Positions 25,344 to 33,858 of a stretch of 36,869 nt of DNA are shown in pieces. Every line of letters begins with the position of its first letter. Position 1 is the stretch's first letter. The stretch is from Caulobacter sp. SLTY (GTDB lineage Bacteria; Pseudomonadota; Alphaproteobacteria; Caulobacterales; Caulobacteraceae): assembly GCF_009905535.1 (NCBI RefSeq), contig NZ_JAAALA010000037.1, forward strand, positions 1-36,869, written 5' to 3'. The notes under the pieces were generated by a model. That model saw only the letters and a program-made list of their open reading frames with translations. It ran no database searches and had not been told where the DNA came from. The position numbers and the translations under genes were made by a program.

Positions 25344-25858
25344 TGTCGCCCACGATCCGCCGCGCTACGCCAGACGATGCCCAGGCCCTGTCATGGATCG
25401 GCGCCGAAACCTTCACCGAGACCTTCGGCCACTTGTATCCGCCGGAGGACCTGGAGGCCTTTCTCGACACCGCCTACGGCCTGGAGAAGACCCGCGCCAA
25501 CCTCGCCGACCCGGCCAAGGCCGCCTGGCTGGTCGAAACGGCGGAGGGCCATGTGATCGGATATGCCGAAGCCGGGCCTTCTGACCTGCCGCATCCAGAG
25601 GTGCAGCCGGCGGACGGCGAGCTCAAGCGCCTCTACCTGTTGAAAGCGCATCAGAACGGCGGGGTGGGACGCCGGCTGCTGGATACCGTGCTGGCCTGGC
25701 TCGAACAGAGGGGACCCCGCCGCCTTTGGATCGGCGTCTGGTCTCAGAACTTCGGCGCCCAGCGGCTCTACGGCCGCCTCGGCTTCGAGAAGGTCGGCGA
25801 GTATCAGTTTCCGGTCGGCCGGGTGCTCGACGACGAATACATCCTGCGTCGGGGCTGA
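25343..25858 (+). CDS. GNAT-family N-acetyltransferase
   Basis: 171 residues with the GNAT fold: PTIRRATPDDAQALSWIGAETFTETFGH at the N-terminus, the acetyl-CoA P-loop in LKAHQNGGVGRRLLDTVLAW, and the C-terminal NFGAQRLYGRLGFEKVGEYQF. Substrate unknown. It is coupled to the preceding secreted-protein gene and ends 80 bases before crtY. Confidence 0.9.
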   Translation: MSPTIRRATPDDAQALSWIGAETFTETFGHLYPPEDLEAFLDTAYGLEKTRANLADPAKAAWLVETAEGHVIGYAEAGPSDLPHPEVQPADGELKRLYLLKAHQNGGVGRRLLDTVLAWLEQRGPRRLWIGVWSQNFGAQRLYGRLGFEKVGEYQFPVGRVLDDEYILRRG

Positions 25859-25938
25859 CCGCACCGTTCGGCCGTCGTGGCGCGAACCGCAAAGGCAGCG
25901 CACTGGCCACGCCCGCGCGGCGTGCTAAGTCAGCCCTC

Positions 25939-27108
25939 ATGGCTGGCCGGTTCGACCACGACGTCATCATTGCGGGCGGCGGTCTGGCGGGGGGCCTGAT
26001 CGCCCTGCGGCTGCGCGCGTTACGGCCGGAGTTGAATGTGCTGGTGCTCGAAGGGGGTCCGGTGCTGGGCGGGGTGCACACCTGGTCCTGCTTTGAAACC
26101 GACCTGTCGCCTGCGGTCCGGGCCTGGATCGCACCGCTGATCTCCTACCGCTGGCCCGGCTACAGCGTCCGCTTTCCCGCCCACGGCCGCGACCTGACAA
26201 CGCCCTATCTGTCGATTGCCTCGGATCGCTTCGCCAGGGTGGTGGGCGAGACACTGGGGGACGCCGCGCGGACCGGGACGCCCGTCGTCTCTCTGACCGC
26301 CGACAGCGTCACCCTCGCCGACCAGACCGTGCTGACGGCGGCCGCGGTGATCGATGCCCGCGGGCCGTCCGGCGGCGACGCACTGGTTCTGGGCTGGCAG
26401 AAATTCCTCGGCCAGGAGGTCGAGCTGACCGCGCCGCACGGCCTGACCCGGCCGATCATCATGGACGCCACCGTCGACCAGCTGGACGGCTATCGCTTCC
26501 TCTATGTCCTACCCCAGTCCCCGACGCGCCTGCTGATCGAAGACACCCGCTACGCCGATGGCGAGGCGCTGGACCGGGACGAGCTCCGCCAGGACCTGAA
26601 CCGCTACGCCACCGATCGCGGCTGGACCATCGGCGAGGTGCTGCGCGAGGAGGACGGCGTCCTGCCCATTGCCCTTGGCGGGGACATCGACCGCTGGTGG
26701 GACGATACGGAGGGCGCGGCGGTCGGGCTTCGGGCCGCGCTGTTCCATCCGGTCACCGGCTATTCCCTGCCCGACGCCGCCCGCCTGGCTGATCAGGTCG
26801 CAACCCTGCCGGTGCTGAACACGGAAACCGTGCGAGCCCACGTCGAGGCTCATTCGAAAGCCACCTGGGACAAGCGCGGCTATTATCGGCTGCTGAACCG
26901 GATGCTTTTTCGGGCCTGCGAGCCGGACCAGAGATATCGCGTCCTCGAACGCTTCTACCGCTTGCCGCAGCCGCTGATCGAACGATTTTACGCGGGGCAG
27001 GCGGGCCTTGGCGACAAGGCCCGCATCCTCATCGGAAAGCCGCCGGTGCCCGTATCCGCCGCACTTCGCGTCCTGTCCGAATCCTCTGTCCTGGAGCCCA
27101 CCCGTTGA
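25939..27108 (+). CDS. crtY: Lycopene beta-cyclase
   Basis: 389 residues; FAD/NAD-type CrtY. N-terminal dinucleotide motif DVIIAGGGLAGGLIALRLR, then LEGGPVLGGVHTWSCFETDL. C-terminal HSKATWDKRGYYRLLNRMLFRACEPDQRYRVLERFYRLPQPLIERFYAG is typical of CrtY. It cyclises the ends of lycopene. The ATG at 25939 is the family start. First gene of crtY-crtI-crtB; its TGA overlaps the crtI TTG (TTGA at 27105-27108). Confidence 0.95.
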   Translation: MAGRFDHDVIIAGGGLAGGLIALRLRALRPELNVLVLEGGPVLGGVHTWSCFETDLSPAVRAWIAPLISYRWPGYSVRFPAHGRDLTTPYLSIASDRFARVVGETLGDAARTGTPVVSLTADSVTLADQTVLTAAAVIDARGPSGGDALVLGWQKFLGQEVELTAPHGLTRPIIMDATVDQLDGYRFLYVLPQSPTRLLIEDTRYADGEALDRDELRQDLNRYATDRGWTIGEVLREEDGVLPIALGGDIDRWWDDTEGAAVGLRAALFHPVTGYSLPDAARLADQVATLPVLNTETVRAHVEAHSKATWDKRGYYRLLNRMLFRACEPDQRYRVLERFYRLPQPLIERFYAGQAGLGDKARILIGKPPVPVSAALRVLSESSVLEPTR

Positions 27109-28580
27109 AACGTATCGCCGTCATAGGTTCCGGTTTCGGGGGTCTGGCCCTGGCGGTCCGGCTGCAGTCCGCCGGTCACGCCGTCACGCTCTACGAGGGG
27201 CGCGACAAGCCCGGCGGCCGGGCCTACGTCTGGCACGAGGCGGGCCATACCTTCGACGCCGGGCCGACGGTGATCACTGATCCGGCCTGCCTGGAGGAGC
27301 TGTTCGCCCTCTCCGGCCGCAAACTCTCCGACTACCTCGAACTGATCAGCGTCGATCCCTTCTACCGGCTCTGCTGGGAGGACGGGGACACCTTCGACTA
27401 CGTCAACGACCAGGCTGAACTGGATCGTCAGATTGGCGCGAGAAATCCCGCCGATGTCGAGGGTTACAAGCGATTCCTCAAGTATAGCGAAGAGCTGTTC
27501 CAGGAGGGGTACGTCAAGCTTGGCCACGTGCCGTTCCTCGACTTCAAGAGCATGATCTCCGCCGCGCCGCAGCTGATGAAGCTGCAGGCCTGGCGCAGCG
27601 TCTACGCCAAGGTCTGCGGCTTCGTGCAGGACGAGCACCTGCGCCAGGCTCTGTCGTTCCACACCCTGCTGGTCGGCGGCAGCCCCTTCGCCACCTCCTC
27701 CATCTACGCCCTGATCCATGCCCTGGAGCGGCGCGGCGGAGTCTGGTTCCCGCGCGGCGGGACCGGCGCCCTGATCGCCGGCTTGGCCAAGCTGTTCGAG
27801 GACCTGGGCGGAACGCTGCGGCTCTCCACGCCGGTTAGGCAGATCACCACTGACAACGCCCGCACCACGGGCGTGGTCACCGACGCCGGCCCGGAAACCT
27901 TCGACGCGGTCGCCTCCAACGCCGACGTGGTGCACACCTATGAGGCCCTGCTCGGCGGCGACCCGCGCGGTCGCCAGGCCGCCGTCGCCCTCAAGCGCAA
28001 GCGCTTCAGCCCCAGCCTGTTCGTGGTCCATTTCGGCCTGAAGGCCGCCCAGCCCCAGCTGCGCCACCACACCATCTGCTTCGGCCATCGCTACAAGGGC
28101 CTGATCGACGAGATCTACGCAAAAGACAGCCTGGCCAAGGACTTCTCGCTCTATCTGCATTCGCCCTGTGCGACCGACCCCGGCATGGCGCCGCCCGGCG
28201 GCAGCACCCACTATGTCCTCTCGCCCGTGCCTCACCTGGGCACGGCGGACATCGACTGGGCTGTCGAAGGTCCGCGTTACGCCGACAGCATCCTCGACTA
28301 CCTGGAAGCCCGCTACATCCCGAACCTGCGCCGCGACCTCACCGTTCAACGCATCTTCACCCCCGCCGATTTCAAGGGCGAACTAAATGCCCACCTGGGC
28401 TCGGCCTTCAGCCTCGAGCCGATCCTGACCCAGAGCGCCTTCTTCCGCACTCACAACCGCGACGACCGGATCCCGAACCTCTACTTCGTCGGGGCCGGCA
28501 CCCATCCGGGCGCCGGCATCCCCGGCGTCGTCGGCTCGGCCAAGGCCACCGCCGGACTGATGCTGGAGGACCTTGTTTGA
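27105..28580 (+). CDS. crtI: Phytoene desaturase
   Basis: 491 residues; FAD-dependent phytoene-to-lycopene desaturase. N-terminal KRIAVIGSGFGGLALAVRLQ and YEGRDKPGGRAYVWHEAGHTFDAGPTVI, and the C-terminal RDDRIPNLYFVGAGTHPGAGIPGVVGSAKATAGLMLEDL are diagnostic. It starts with TTG, overlapping the crtY stop. Its stop overlaps the crtB start in the same way. Confidence 0.97.
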   Translation: MKRIAVIGSGFGGLALAVRLQSAGHAVTLYEGRDKPGGRAYVWHEAGHTFDAGPTVITDPACLEELFALSGRKLSDYLELISVDPFYRLCWEDGDTFDYVNDQAELDRQIGARNPADVEGYKRFLKYSEELFQEGYVKLGHVPFLDFKSMISAAPQLMKLQAWRSVYAKVCGFVQDEHLRQALSFHTLLVGGSPFATSSIYALIHALERRGGVWFPRGGTGALIAGLAKLFEDLGGTLRLSTPVRQITTDNARTTGVVTDAGPETFDAVASNADVVHTYEALLGGDPRGRQAAVALKRKRFSPSLFVVHFGLKAAQPQLRHHTICFGHRYKGLIDEIYAKDSLAKDFSLYLHSPCATDPGMAPPGGSTHYVLSPVPHLGTADIDWAVEGPRYADSILDYLEARYIPNLRRDLTVQRIFTPADFKGELNAHLGSAFSLEPILTQSAFFRTHNRDDRIPNLYFVGAGTHPGAGIPGVVGSAKATAGLMLEDLV

Positions 28581-29512
28581 GCGACCTGGAGGCCACCAGC
28601 CGCGAAGCCATCACCAAGGGCAGCCAGAGCTTCGCCGCCGCCGCCGCCCTGTTCGACGCCCAGACCCGCACCGATGCGGAGATGCTCTACGCCTGGTGCC
28701 GCCATTGCGACGACGTCATCGATGGCCAGACGCTTGGCCACGGCCAGGCTGCGGTTCCGCCGGAACAGCTGCGCGCAACCCTCGAAGATCTCTACGCAAA
28801 GACCCGCTCGGCCCTGGCCGGCGAACCCCAGTCCGACCCCGCCTTCGCCGCCTTCGGCCAGGTCGCCTTGCGCCGCCGCATCCCCGAGCAATGGGCCATC
28901 GAGCTGATCGACGGCTTCGCCATGGACGTCTCGGGCCAGCGCTACGAACAGTTCGAGGAGACCCTGAAATACTGCTGGCACGTGGCCGGCGCGGTCGGGG
29001 TGATGATGGCTGTGGTCATGGGGGTGAAGCCGGACGACCTGACCACCCTGCGCCGCGCCCAGGACCTGGGCCTCGCCTTCCAGCTGACCAACATTGCCCG
29101 CGACCTCGTCGAGGACGCCAGGAACGGCCGCGTGTATCTGCCCGAGGTCTGGCTCGACGAAGCCGACCTCCCCGCCGACCAAATCACCGCGCCGGACCGC
29201 CGCGACACGCTCGCCGCCCTCGCCGAGACTCTGATGGAGACGGCAGAGCCCTACTACCTCTCCGCCCGCTGGGGCCTTCGCGCCCTGCCCTTCCGGTCGG
29301 CCTGGGCTGTCGCGGCGGCCGGGGCGGTCTACCGCCAGATTGGGATCGAGGTCCTGCGCCGGGGGCCCCGCGCCTGGGACACTCGCGTGTCCACCAGCAC
29401 CGCCACCAAGCTGCGCCTGCTGATCCAGTCCGCCTTCACCGCCCTGCGCGCGGTCACCCTCGACCGCTGGCGCGAGCCGCCTGTGCGCCTGCCGCTGTGG
29501 TCGCGGCTTTAA
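28577..29512 (+). CDS. crtB: Phytoene synthase
   Basis: 311 residues; joins two GGPP molecules into phytoene. Both Asp-rich motifs are present: DDVIDG (D45-D49) and NIARDLVEDARNGRVYLP (D176-D180). It starts with TTG overlapping the crtI stop (TTGA). The TAA shares the TTAA 29509-29512 with the stop of the convergent amidase. No GGPP synthase is encoded in the window. Confidence 0.96.
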   Translation: MSDLEATSREAITKGSQSFAAAAALFDAQTRTDAEMLYAWCRHCDDVIDGQTLGHGQAAVPPEQLRATLEDLYAKTRSALAGEPQSDPAFAAFGQVALRRRIPEQWAIELIDGFAMDVSGQRYEQFEETLKYCWHVAGAVGVMMAVVMGVKPDDLTTLRRAQDLGLAFQLTNIARDLVEDARNGRVYLPEVWLDEADLPADQITAPDRRDTLAALAETLMETAEPYYLSARWGLRALPFRSAWAVAAAGAVYRQIGIEVLRRGPRAWDTRVSTSTATKLRLLIQSAFTALRAVTLDRWREPPVRLPLWSRL

Positions 29513-30243
29513 CCGAGAGCCGCCGCCGCCCGGATCACCGCCATAAGCCGCGCGCGTGTCAGCCCGTCGGCCACCCCGTCAAACCGGCTCTGCACCCAAT
29601 GCCGCTGGAAGGCCATCACCACCTCCCGGGTGTTCTGGTCGAACTGGCCGGACGGCGCGCAGTCGTAGCCCAGTCGGGTCAGCCCCGCCTGCAGAGCGAA
29701 CACCCCCACCCCTTCGGCCCCCTCTCCCAGGGGCTCGCCCGGCGCCGGATCGGCTTCGGCCCATAGCCCATGGCCGGCCTCGGCGAGGCGCTTCCAGGGG
29801 AACAGCTCGCCGGGATCCTGCTTACGGGCCGGCGCCAGGTCGGAGTGGCCTATGATGCGGCTGTCGGGCACTTCCCAGCGGCCCCGGATCTCGCCGGTCA
29901 GGGCAATCACCGCGGCGATCTGCGCCTCCGGAAACGGCCGGTAGCCGAACTCATGGCCCGGATTGACGATCTCGATCCCCACCGACACGGCGTTGCAGTT
30001 GGTCTCTCCCCGCCAGCTGCCGCGCCCCGCGTGCCAGGCTCGCCGCTCCTCGGCCACCAGGGAGAAGATCCGCCCGTCCTCCTCGACCAGGTAATGGCTG
30101 GAAACCTTGGCGTCGGGGTCACGCAGCCGAGCCAGGGCCGCCTCGCCGGTCTCCATGCCGGTGTAGTGCATGACGATCATGTCCGGCGGCGCGGTGCGGG
30201 CGTCGAAGTTGGGCGACGGGGCCGGGATGACGTCTAGGGTCAT
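29509..30243 (-). CDS. AmpD/AmiD-type N-acetylmuramoyl-L-alanine amidase
   Basis: 244 residues: an Amidase_2 domain with all key residues (H26, E91, H133, K141, D143; motif GHSDLAPARKQDPG) plus a PG_binding_1-like C-terminal domain (about 175-235, VGVFALQAGLTRLGYDCAPSGQFDQNTREVVMAFQ). There is no signal peptide, so it may act in the cytoplasm on recycled anhydromuropeptides (AmpD-like). I chose the ATG at 30243, which overlaps the EamA stop (ATGA). Confidence 0.92.
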   Translation of the reverse strand: MTLDVIPAPSPNFDARTAPPDMIVMHYTGMETGEAALARLRDPDAKVSSHYLVEEDGRIFSLVAEERRAWHAGRGSWRGETNCNAVSVGIEIVNPGHEFGYRPFPEAQIAAVIALTGEIRGRWEVPDSRIIGHSDLAPARKQDPGELFPWKRLAEAGHGLWAEADPAPGEPLGEGAEGVGVFALQAGLTRLGYDCAPSGQFDQNTREVVMAFQRHWVQSRFDGVADGLTRARLMAVIRAAAALG

Positions 30244-31133
30244 TGGGCGCGATTCCGGATGGCCATGAGCAGGGGCATCACATGATTGGGTCTCAGCGCC
30301 ACGATCAAGACCCCCAGCAACGCCAGCGCCGCCCCGATGCCCATCCGCAGGTCGAAGTAGTCCTTGGTGATCCACACCCCCAGGCCGATCGTCGCCAGCG
30401 GCGTCATCAGGGTCAGCGGCGAGATCAGAGTCGCCTCGTACTTCTGGATCAGGTGGTAATACACGGTGTGGGCGATGATCGAGACGATCAGCGCCGAATA
30501 GAGCACCGCCGCCAGGAAGGGCCAGCCGGCCTCCAGCGCCTTGCCGATCTGGTCATGCTCGAACAGAGCGGTCATAGCGGTCAGCGGCCAGATGGCCGAA
30601 AACCCGACCCAGGCCTGGAACTGCAGAGGCTTCACCCCCTCCATCTGCTTCATCATCACCGCGCCCAGCGAGCCGGCAAGGGCCGAGCCGGCGATCAGCC
30701 AGAGGCCAAGCGACATATCCATGCCGGTCGGATGCCACATGACCATCACCGCCCCGGCCAGGGTCAGGGCCATGCCCAGTCCCCTCCGCCAGCGCACCTT
30801 CTCTCCCAGCATGAACATGGACAAGACCGTGGTCATCGGCACGCCCAGCTGGATGATAATCGACGCGGCCGAAGGACTGGCGGTCTGGAAGCCGATGAAG
30901 ATCAGCGCGAAGTTCAGCCCGCCAATCAGCTGGGCAATGATGATCATCCGCCACAGCGGCCGGGGCGCCGGCAGCAGCCAGGGCAAGGTCAGCGCCGCGA
31001 CGATGGCGAACCGGACCGCCGCATAGAACAGCGGCGGCACCGCCATGTCGGTGACCACGATCTTGCTGACGATGTTGTTGGAAGCCCAGATGACGCACAT
31101 CGCCATGAGCAGCAGGAAGTCGCGGAGGGCCAT
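30240..31133 (-). CDS. EamA/DMT-family transporter
   Basis: 297 residues with about ten hydrophobic segments and two EamA repeats; the second is marked by PLTLMTPLATIGLGVWITKDYF near the C-terminus. An inner-membrane exporter of metabolites; substrate unknown. It overlaps the downstream amidase by 4 bases, so they are co-transcribed. Confidence 0.9.
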   Translation of the reverse strand: MALRDFLLLMAMCVIWASNNIVSKIVVTDMAVPPLFYAAVRFAIVAALTLPWLLPAPRPLWRMIIIAQLIGGLNFALIFIGFQTASPSAASIIIQLGVPMTTVLSMFMLGEKVRWRRGLGMALTLAGAVMVMWHPTGMDMSLGLWLIAGSALAGSLGAVMMKQMEGVKPLQFQAWVGFSAIWPLTAMTALFEHDQIGKALEAGWPFLAAVLYSALIVSIIAHTVYYHLIQKYEATLISPLTLMTPLATIGLGVWITKDYFDLRMGIGAALALLGVLIVALRPNHVMPLLMAIRNRAQ

Positions 31134-31205
31134 GGTCTGGGTCTAGACCCGCGACGCGGCGGAAGGCCAGTGGGAACCGGGCTCTGCACCGGAATTCCCG
31201 GCGGC

Positions 31206-31798
31206 TCAGCCCTTGCGGCGGGTGAATCGCAGCGCCGTATGGGTATCCGAGAACGAGCAGACCTTGTTGTCCACCAGACCGTGCGCCTTGGCCGCCGCCA
31301 TGACCTGGACGTCCTTGACGGTCGCCGCCTTGCCCTTGCGCGACACCACCCAGAGGGCCCCGCGCGGCGCCAACATAGGAACCAGCTCGCCGATCCGGGC
31401 CAGCGCCGACGCGTCGTCGGCGGCGTAGAACAGGATGTCGAGTTCGCTGAACTCGTTCATCGGTTGGGTTCTTTGAATCAACTCGCTGAAGAAGGGGGCG
31501 TCGTCGATATCGAGCACCGCCACGCGCATCCCCGGCTTCACGCCCAGCTTGTCGAGCCGGCCCGGCGGATTGGCGATGGCCTCGGCCCACCGACCGGCGA
31601 ACGGCTCGCCCAGTGTGAACCGGCTCCCGTCAGCCAGCACCAGGTCGCCGCCCTCCGCCCGGATGCCGGCCAAGGTCGCGCCTTCGAAAACACGCCGCGC
31701 CGCCCCGCGAAAGATCAGCTTCGGCGCCTCCCATTGCAGCCGGCCGCGATCGTCTCCGTCGGGAAACGGGCGGCGATGTCGGAGGCATCCTTGCCCAC
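31206..31798 (-). CDS. DUF3052-like protein with an apparent one-base frameshift near its start
   Basis: The main frame (up to 31759) gives LQWEAPKLIFRGAARRVFEG, then a DUF3052-type tail (VKPGMRVAVLDIDD, GALWVVSRKGK, LVDNKVCSFSDTHTALRF). In this frame the N-terminus is a poor leader (MRGQGCLRHRR). One frame over, GTG 31798 gives GKDASDIAARFP, which continues naturally as DGDDRGRLQWEAP if one G is inserted near 31760. So a one-base deletion, or sequencing error, is likely. It starts 4 bases downstream of the crotonase stop. Confidence 0.6.
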
Positions 31799-31802
31799 GC
31801 AC

Positions 31803-32600
31803 CTACCGCCCCTTGAACACCGCCGGCCGCTTTTCCAGCAGCGCCTCGACACCTTCCATGTGGTCGTCGGTCAGGTGGCTGATCGCCTGGGCGGCGGCGC
31901 TCATCTCCATCAGGGTGTCATAGCTGGTCGACTGGCCGTGCTTCAGCAGGGCCTTGCCCAGACGCAGGCTGTGCGGCGGCTGCTGGGCGATCTTCTCGGC
32001 CATGGCGATCGCGGCGTCGAGCACGGTGTCGGCCGGAACCACCTTGCTGACCAGGCCCCACTTCTCCGCCGTCTCGGCGTCGATCACGTCGCCGGTGAAC
32101 AGCAGCTCGGACGCCCGGCTCATGCCGATGGTGCGCGGCAGCAGCCAGGCGCCGCCGTCGCCGGGGATCAGCCCCAGCTTCAGGAAGGTGACCCCGAACT
32201 TGGCAGTGTCGGCGGCGATGCGGATGTCGGTCATGCAGGCGACGTCGCAGCCCAGGCCGATGGCCGCCCCGTTGACCGCCGCGATCGACGGCACTTCCAG
32301 CCCGTACACCGAGCGGACGATCCGGTGGATATTGTTGCGGTAGCCCTCGCGGATGTTGACCCCGCTGCCGCCGAACGCCCCTTCGCGGGCCTTCATCGCC
32401 TTGACGTCTCCGCCGGCCGAGAAGGCGCGGCCGGCGCCGGTCAGCACCACGGCGCGGATGTTCTGGTCGGCGTTGATCTCGGCGCAGGCGGCCGCCACCT
32501 GATCCCCGTCTCCGGCGGCGCCCAGGGCGTTCATCGACTCCGGACGGTTGAGGGTCAGGATGGCGATGTGGCCGCGCTTTTCGGTCAGGATCAGGGACAT
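31803..32600 (-). CDS. Enoyl-CoA hydratase/isomerase (crotonase) family protein
   Basis: 265 residues. Crotonase marks: HIAILTLNRPESMNAL, oxyanion SAGGDVKAM, and NGAAIGLGCDVACMTDIRIAADTAKFG. The position of the first catalytic Glu (E144 of rat hydratase) is F139, whereas the second (E164) is E165. That pattern is seen in isomerase-like or PaaG-type members, so the reaction is uncertain. The ATG at 32600 has GAGGAA upstream. Confidence 0.9.
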   Translation of the reverse strand: MSLILTEKRGHIAILTLNRPESMNALGAAGDGDQVAAACAEINADQNIRAVVLTGAGRAFSAGGDVKAMKAREGAFGGSGVNIREGYRNNIHRIVRSVYGLEVPSIAAVNGAAIGLGCDVACMTDIRIAADTAKFGVTFLKLGLIPGDGGAWLLPRTIGMSRASELLFTGDVIDAETAEKWGLVSKVVPADTVLDAAIAMAEKIAQQPPHSLRLGKALLKHGQSTSYDTLMEMSAAAQAISHLTDDHMEGVEALLEKRPAVFKGR

Positions 32601-32726
32601 GGGGGTTTCCTCGCTTGGTCTGAGTCCATCCATAGCGACGGCGCCGCCCCGCGTCACCGGGGAGGAACCCGCAGCGCTGGACGCGGATTAGCCAACCGGT
32701 CCATCCTCGTCCTCTGGAGAAAGCCC

Positions 32727-33683
32727 ATCGCCAAGTCATCCTCAGTCCGCCTGGTCGGCGACGTCGGCGGCACCAACTGCCGCTTCGCCCTGGTCGATCC
32801 GTCAAGCGATCACCCATTGCTGGACGGTACGGAAGCCTTCGAGATCGACGCGTTCCCGACCCTGGAGGCCGCCATCGACCGCTTCCTGGACGGCCGTCGG
32901 GCGGAAGAGGCGGTGATCGCCGTGGCCGGCCCGGTGGACGACGGCCGCGCCGCCCTGACCAACGGCCACTGGGACATGTCCGAGGCCGCGCTGAAGGACC
33001 AGGGCTTTCAGGTCGCTCGGCTGCTCAACGACTACGAGGCCCTGGCCCTCGCCATCCCGCGGCTCACAACTGAGGACCTCGGCGACCTCGGCGGTCCCGC
33101 CGAGGGGGAGCCGAACGGCACCATCGCCATTCTCGGCGCCGGCACCGGTCTGGGAGTCGGCGCCCTGGTGCGAAACGGCCCGAGTACGGCGGTGGCGGTC
33201 ACCGAAGGTGGCCACATGGCCTTCGCCCCGACCGACGAGCTGGAGATCGAGATACTCCGCCGCCTTACCGCCCGCTTCGGACGCGCGTCGCTGGAGCGGA
33301 TCCTCTCCGGCCCCGGCCTGGTGAACCTCTACGACGCCCTCGCCGACATCCGGGATCAGAAACCCGAGCCCCTCGATCCCGAAGACATCGCCAAGCGGGC
33401 CGACGCCGGCGACGGCCTGGCCCAGGAAGTCCTCGACCGCTTCTTCCGCATCTACGGCGCGGCCGCCGGCGACTATGCCCTCACGTTCGGCGCTGTCGGG
33501 GGGGTCTATCTGGGCGGAGGCATCGCGCCAAAGATGCTGGATCGGTTGCAGGCGAGCGGCTTTCGCGAGGCATTCGAGGCCAAGGGCCGGTTTGCCGCTT
33601 ACGTCGCGGCGATTCCGACGCGGGTGATCCTGCACAAGTACGCGGCGCTGCTGGGCGCCGGCGCGGCTCCATTGAATGGATGA
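32727..33683 (+). CDS. glk: Glucokinase (possible ATC start)
   Basis: 318 residues counting from 32727. ATP motif LVGDVGGTNCRFAL, sugar/catalytic LLNDYEALALAIPRL, IAILGAGTGLGVGALV, and the ROK-like VYLGGGIAPKML are diagnostic. There is no ATG, GTG or TTG in frame between 32640 and the ATP motif. The codon ATC at 32727, 7 bases after GGAGA (32716-32720), gives AKSSSVRLVGDV and is the best start. The 3' end lies 1 base before the tRNA. Confidence 0.9.
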   Translation: MAKSSSVRLVGDVGGTNCRFALVDPSSDHPLLDGTEAFEIDAFPTLEAAIDRFLDGRRAEEAVIAVAGPVDDGRAALTNGHWDMSEAALKDQGFQVARLLNDYEALALAIPRLTTEDLGDLGGPAEGEPNGTIAILGAGTGLGVGALVRNGPSTAVAVTEGGHMAFAPTDELEIEILRRLTARFGRASLERILSGPGLVNLYDALADIRDQKPEPLDPEDIAKRADAGDGLAQEVLDRFFRIYGAAAGDYALTFGAVGGVYLGGGIAPKMLDRLQASGFREAFEAKGRFAAYVAAIPTRVILHKYAALLGAGAAPLNG

Positions 33684-33684
33684 G

Positions 33685-33759
33685 TGGTAGGCCCGCTGGG
33701 GATCGAACCCAGGACCATTCGATTAAAAGTCGAATGCTCTACCGCTGAGCTACAGGCCC
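33685..33759 (-). tRNA. tRNA-Lys (anticodon UUU)
   Basis: Reading the minus strand: GGGCCTG acceptor arm, TAGCTC-AGCGGTA-GAGC D arm, anticodon loop CTTTTAA (anticodon TTT), T arm CTGGG-TTCGATC-CCCAG, then CGGGCCT, A73 and an encoded CCA. All stems pair (G1-T72 is a wobble). 72 nt plus CCA. Confidence 0.96.
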
Positions 33760-33813
33760 GCCGTGGACCGCCGGTCCGAAGCGGCGCGGACCATAGTGGC
33801 GCCCGTCCCGGGC

Positions 33814-33827
33814 CGCAAGCGCTTGCG
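33814..33827. promoter_or_regulatory. 14-bp perfect palindrome, LacI-family-type operator
   Basis: CGCAAGCGCTTGCG is its own reverse complement and has the central CG and GCAA/TTGC arms of LacI/PurR-family operators (e.g. the PurR box). It lies 31 bases before the lipoprotein start and about 55 bases upstream of the tRNA 5' end. Assignment rests on symmetry only. Confidence 0.4.
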
Positions 33828-33858
33828 ACAGGTTCCTTGCGGGGTAAAAGTCCGCGCC

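Noticed and set aside
25939..29512. crtYIB as a new system
   Set aside because: A normal carotenoid core operon; only the TTG overlaps are unusual.
30243..32726. Very long plus-strand frame leading into glucokinase
   Set aside because: Only the part after 32727 is family protein; the rest is antisense to the EamA, DUF3052 and crotonase genes.
33685..33759. tRNA-Lys as an integration site (att) for a mobile element
   Set aside because: No integrase, no repeat of the tRNA 3' end and no composition change nearby.
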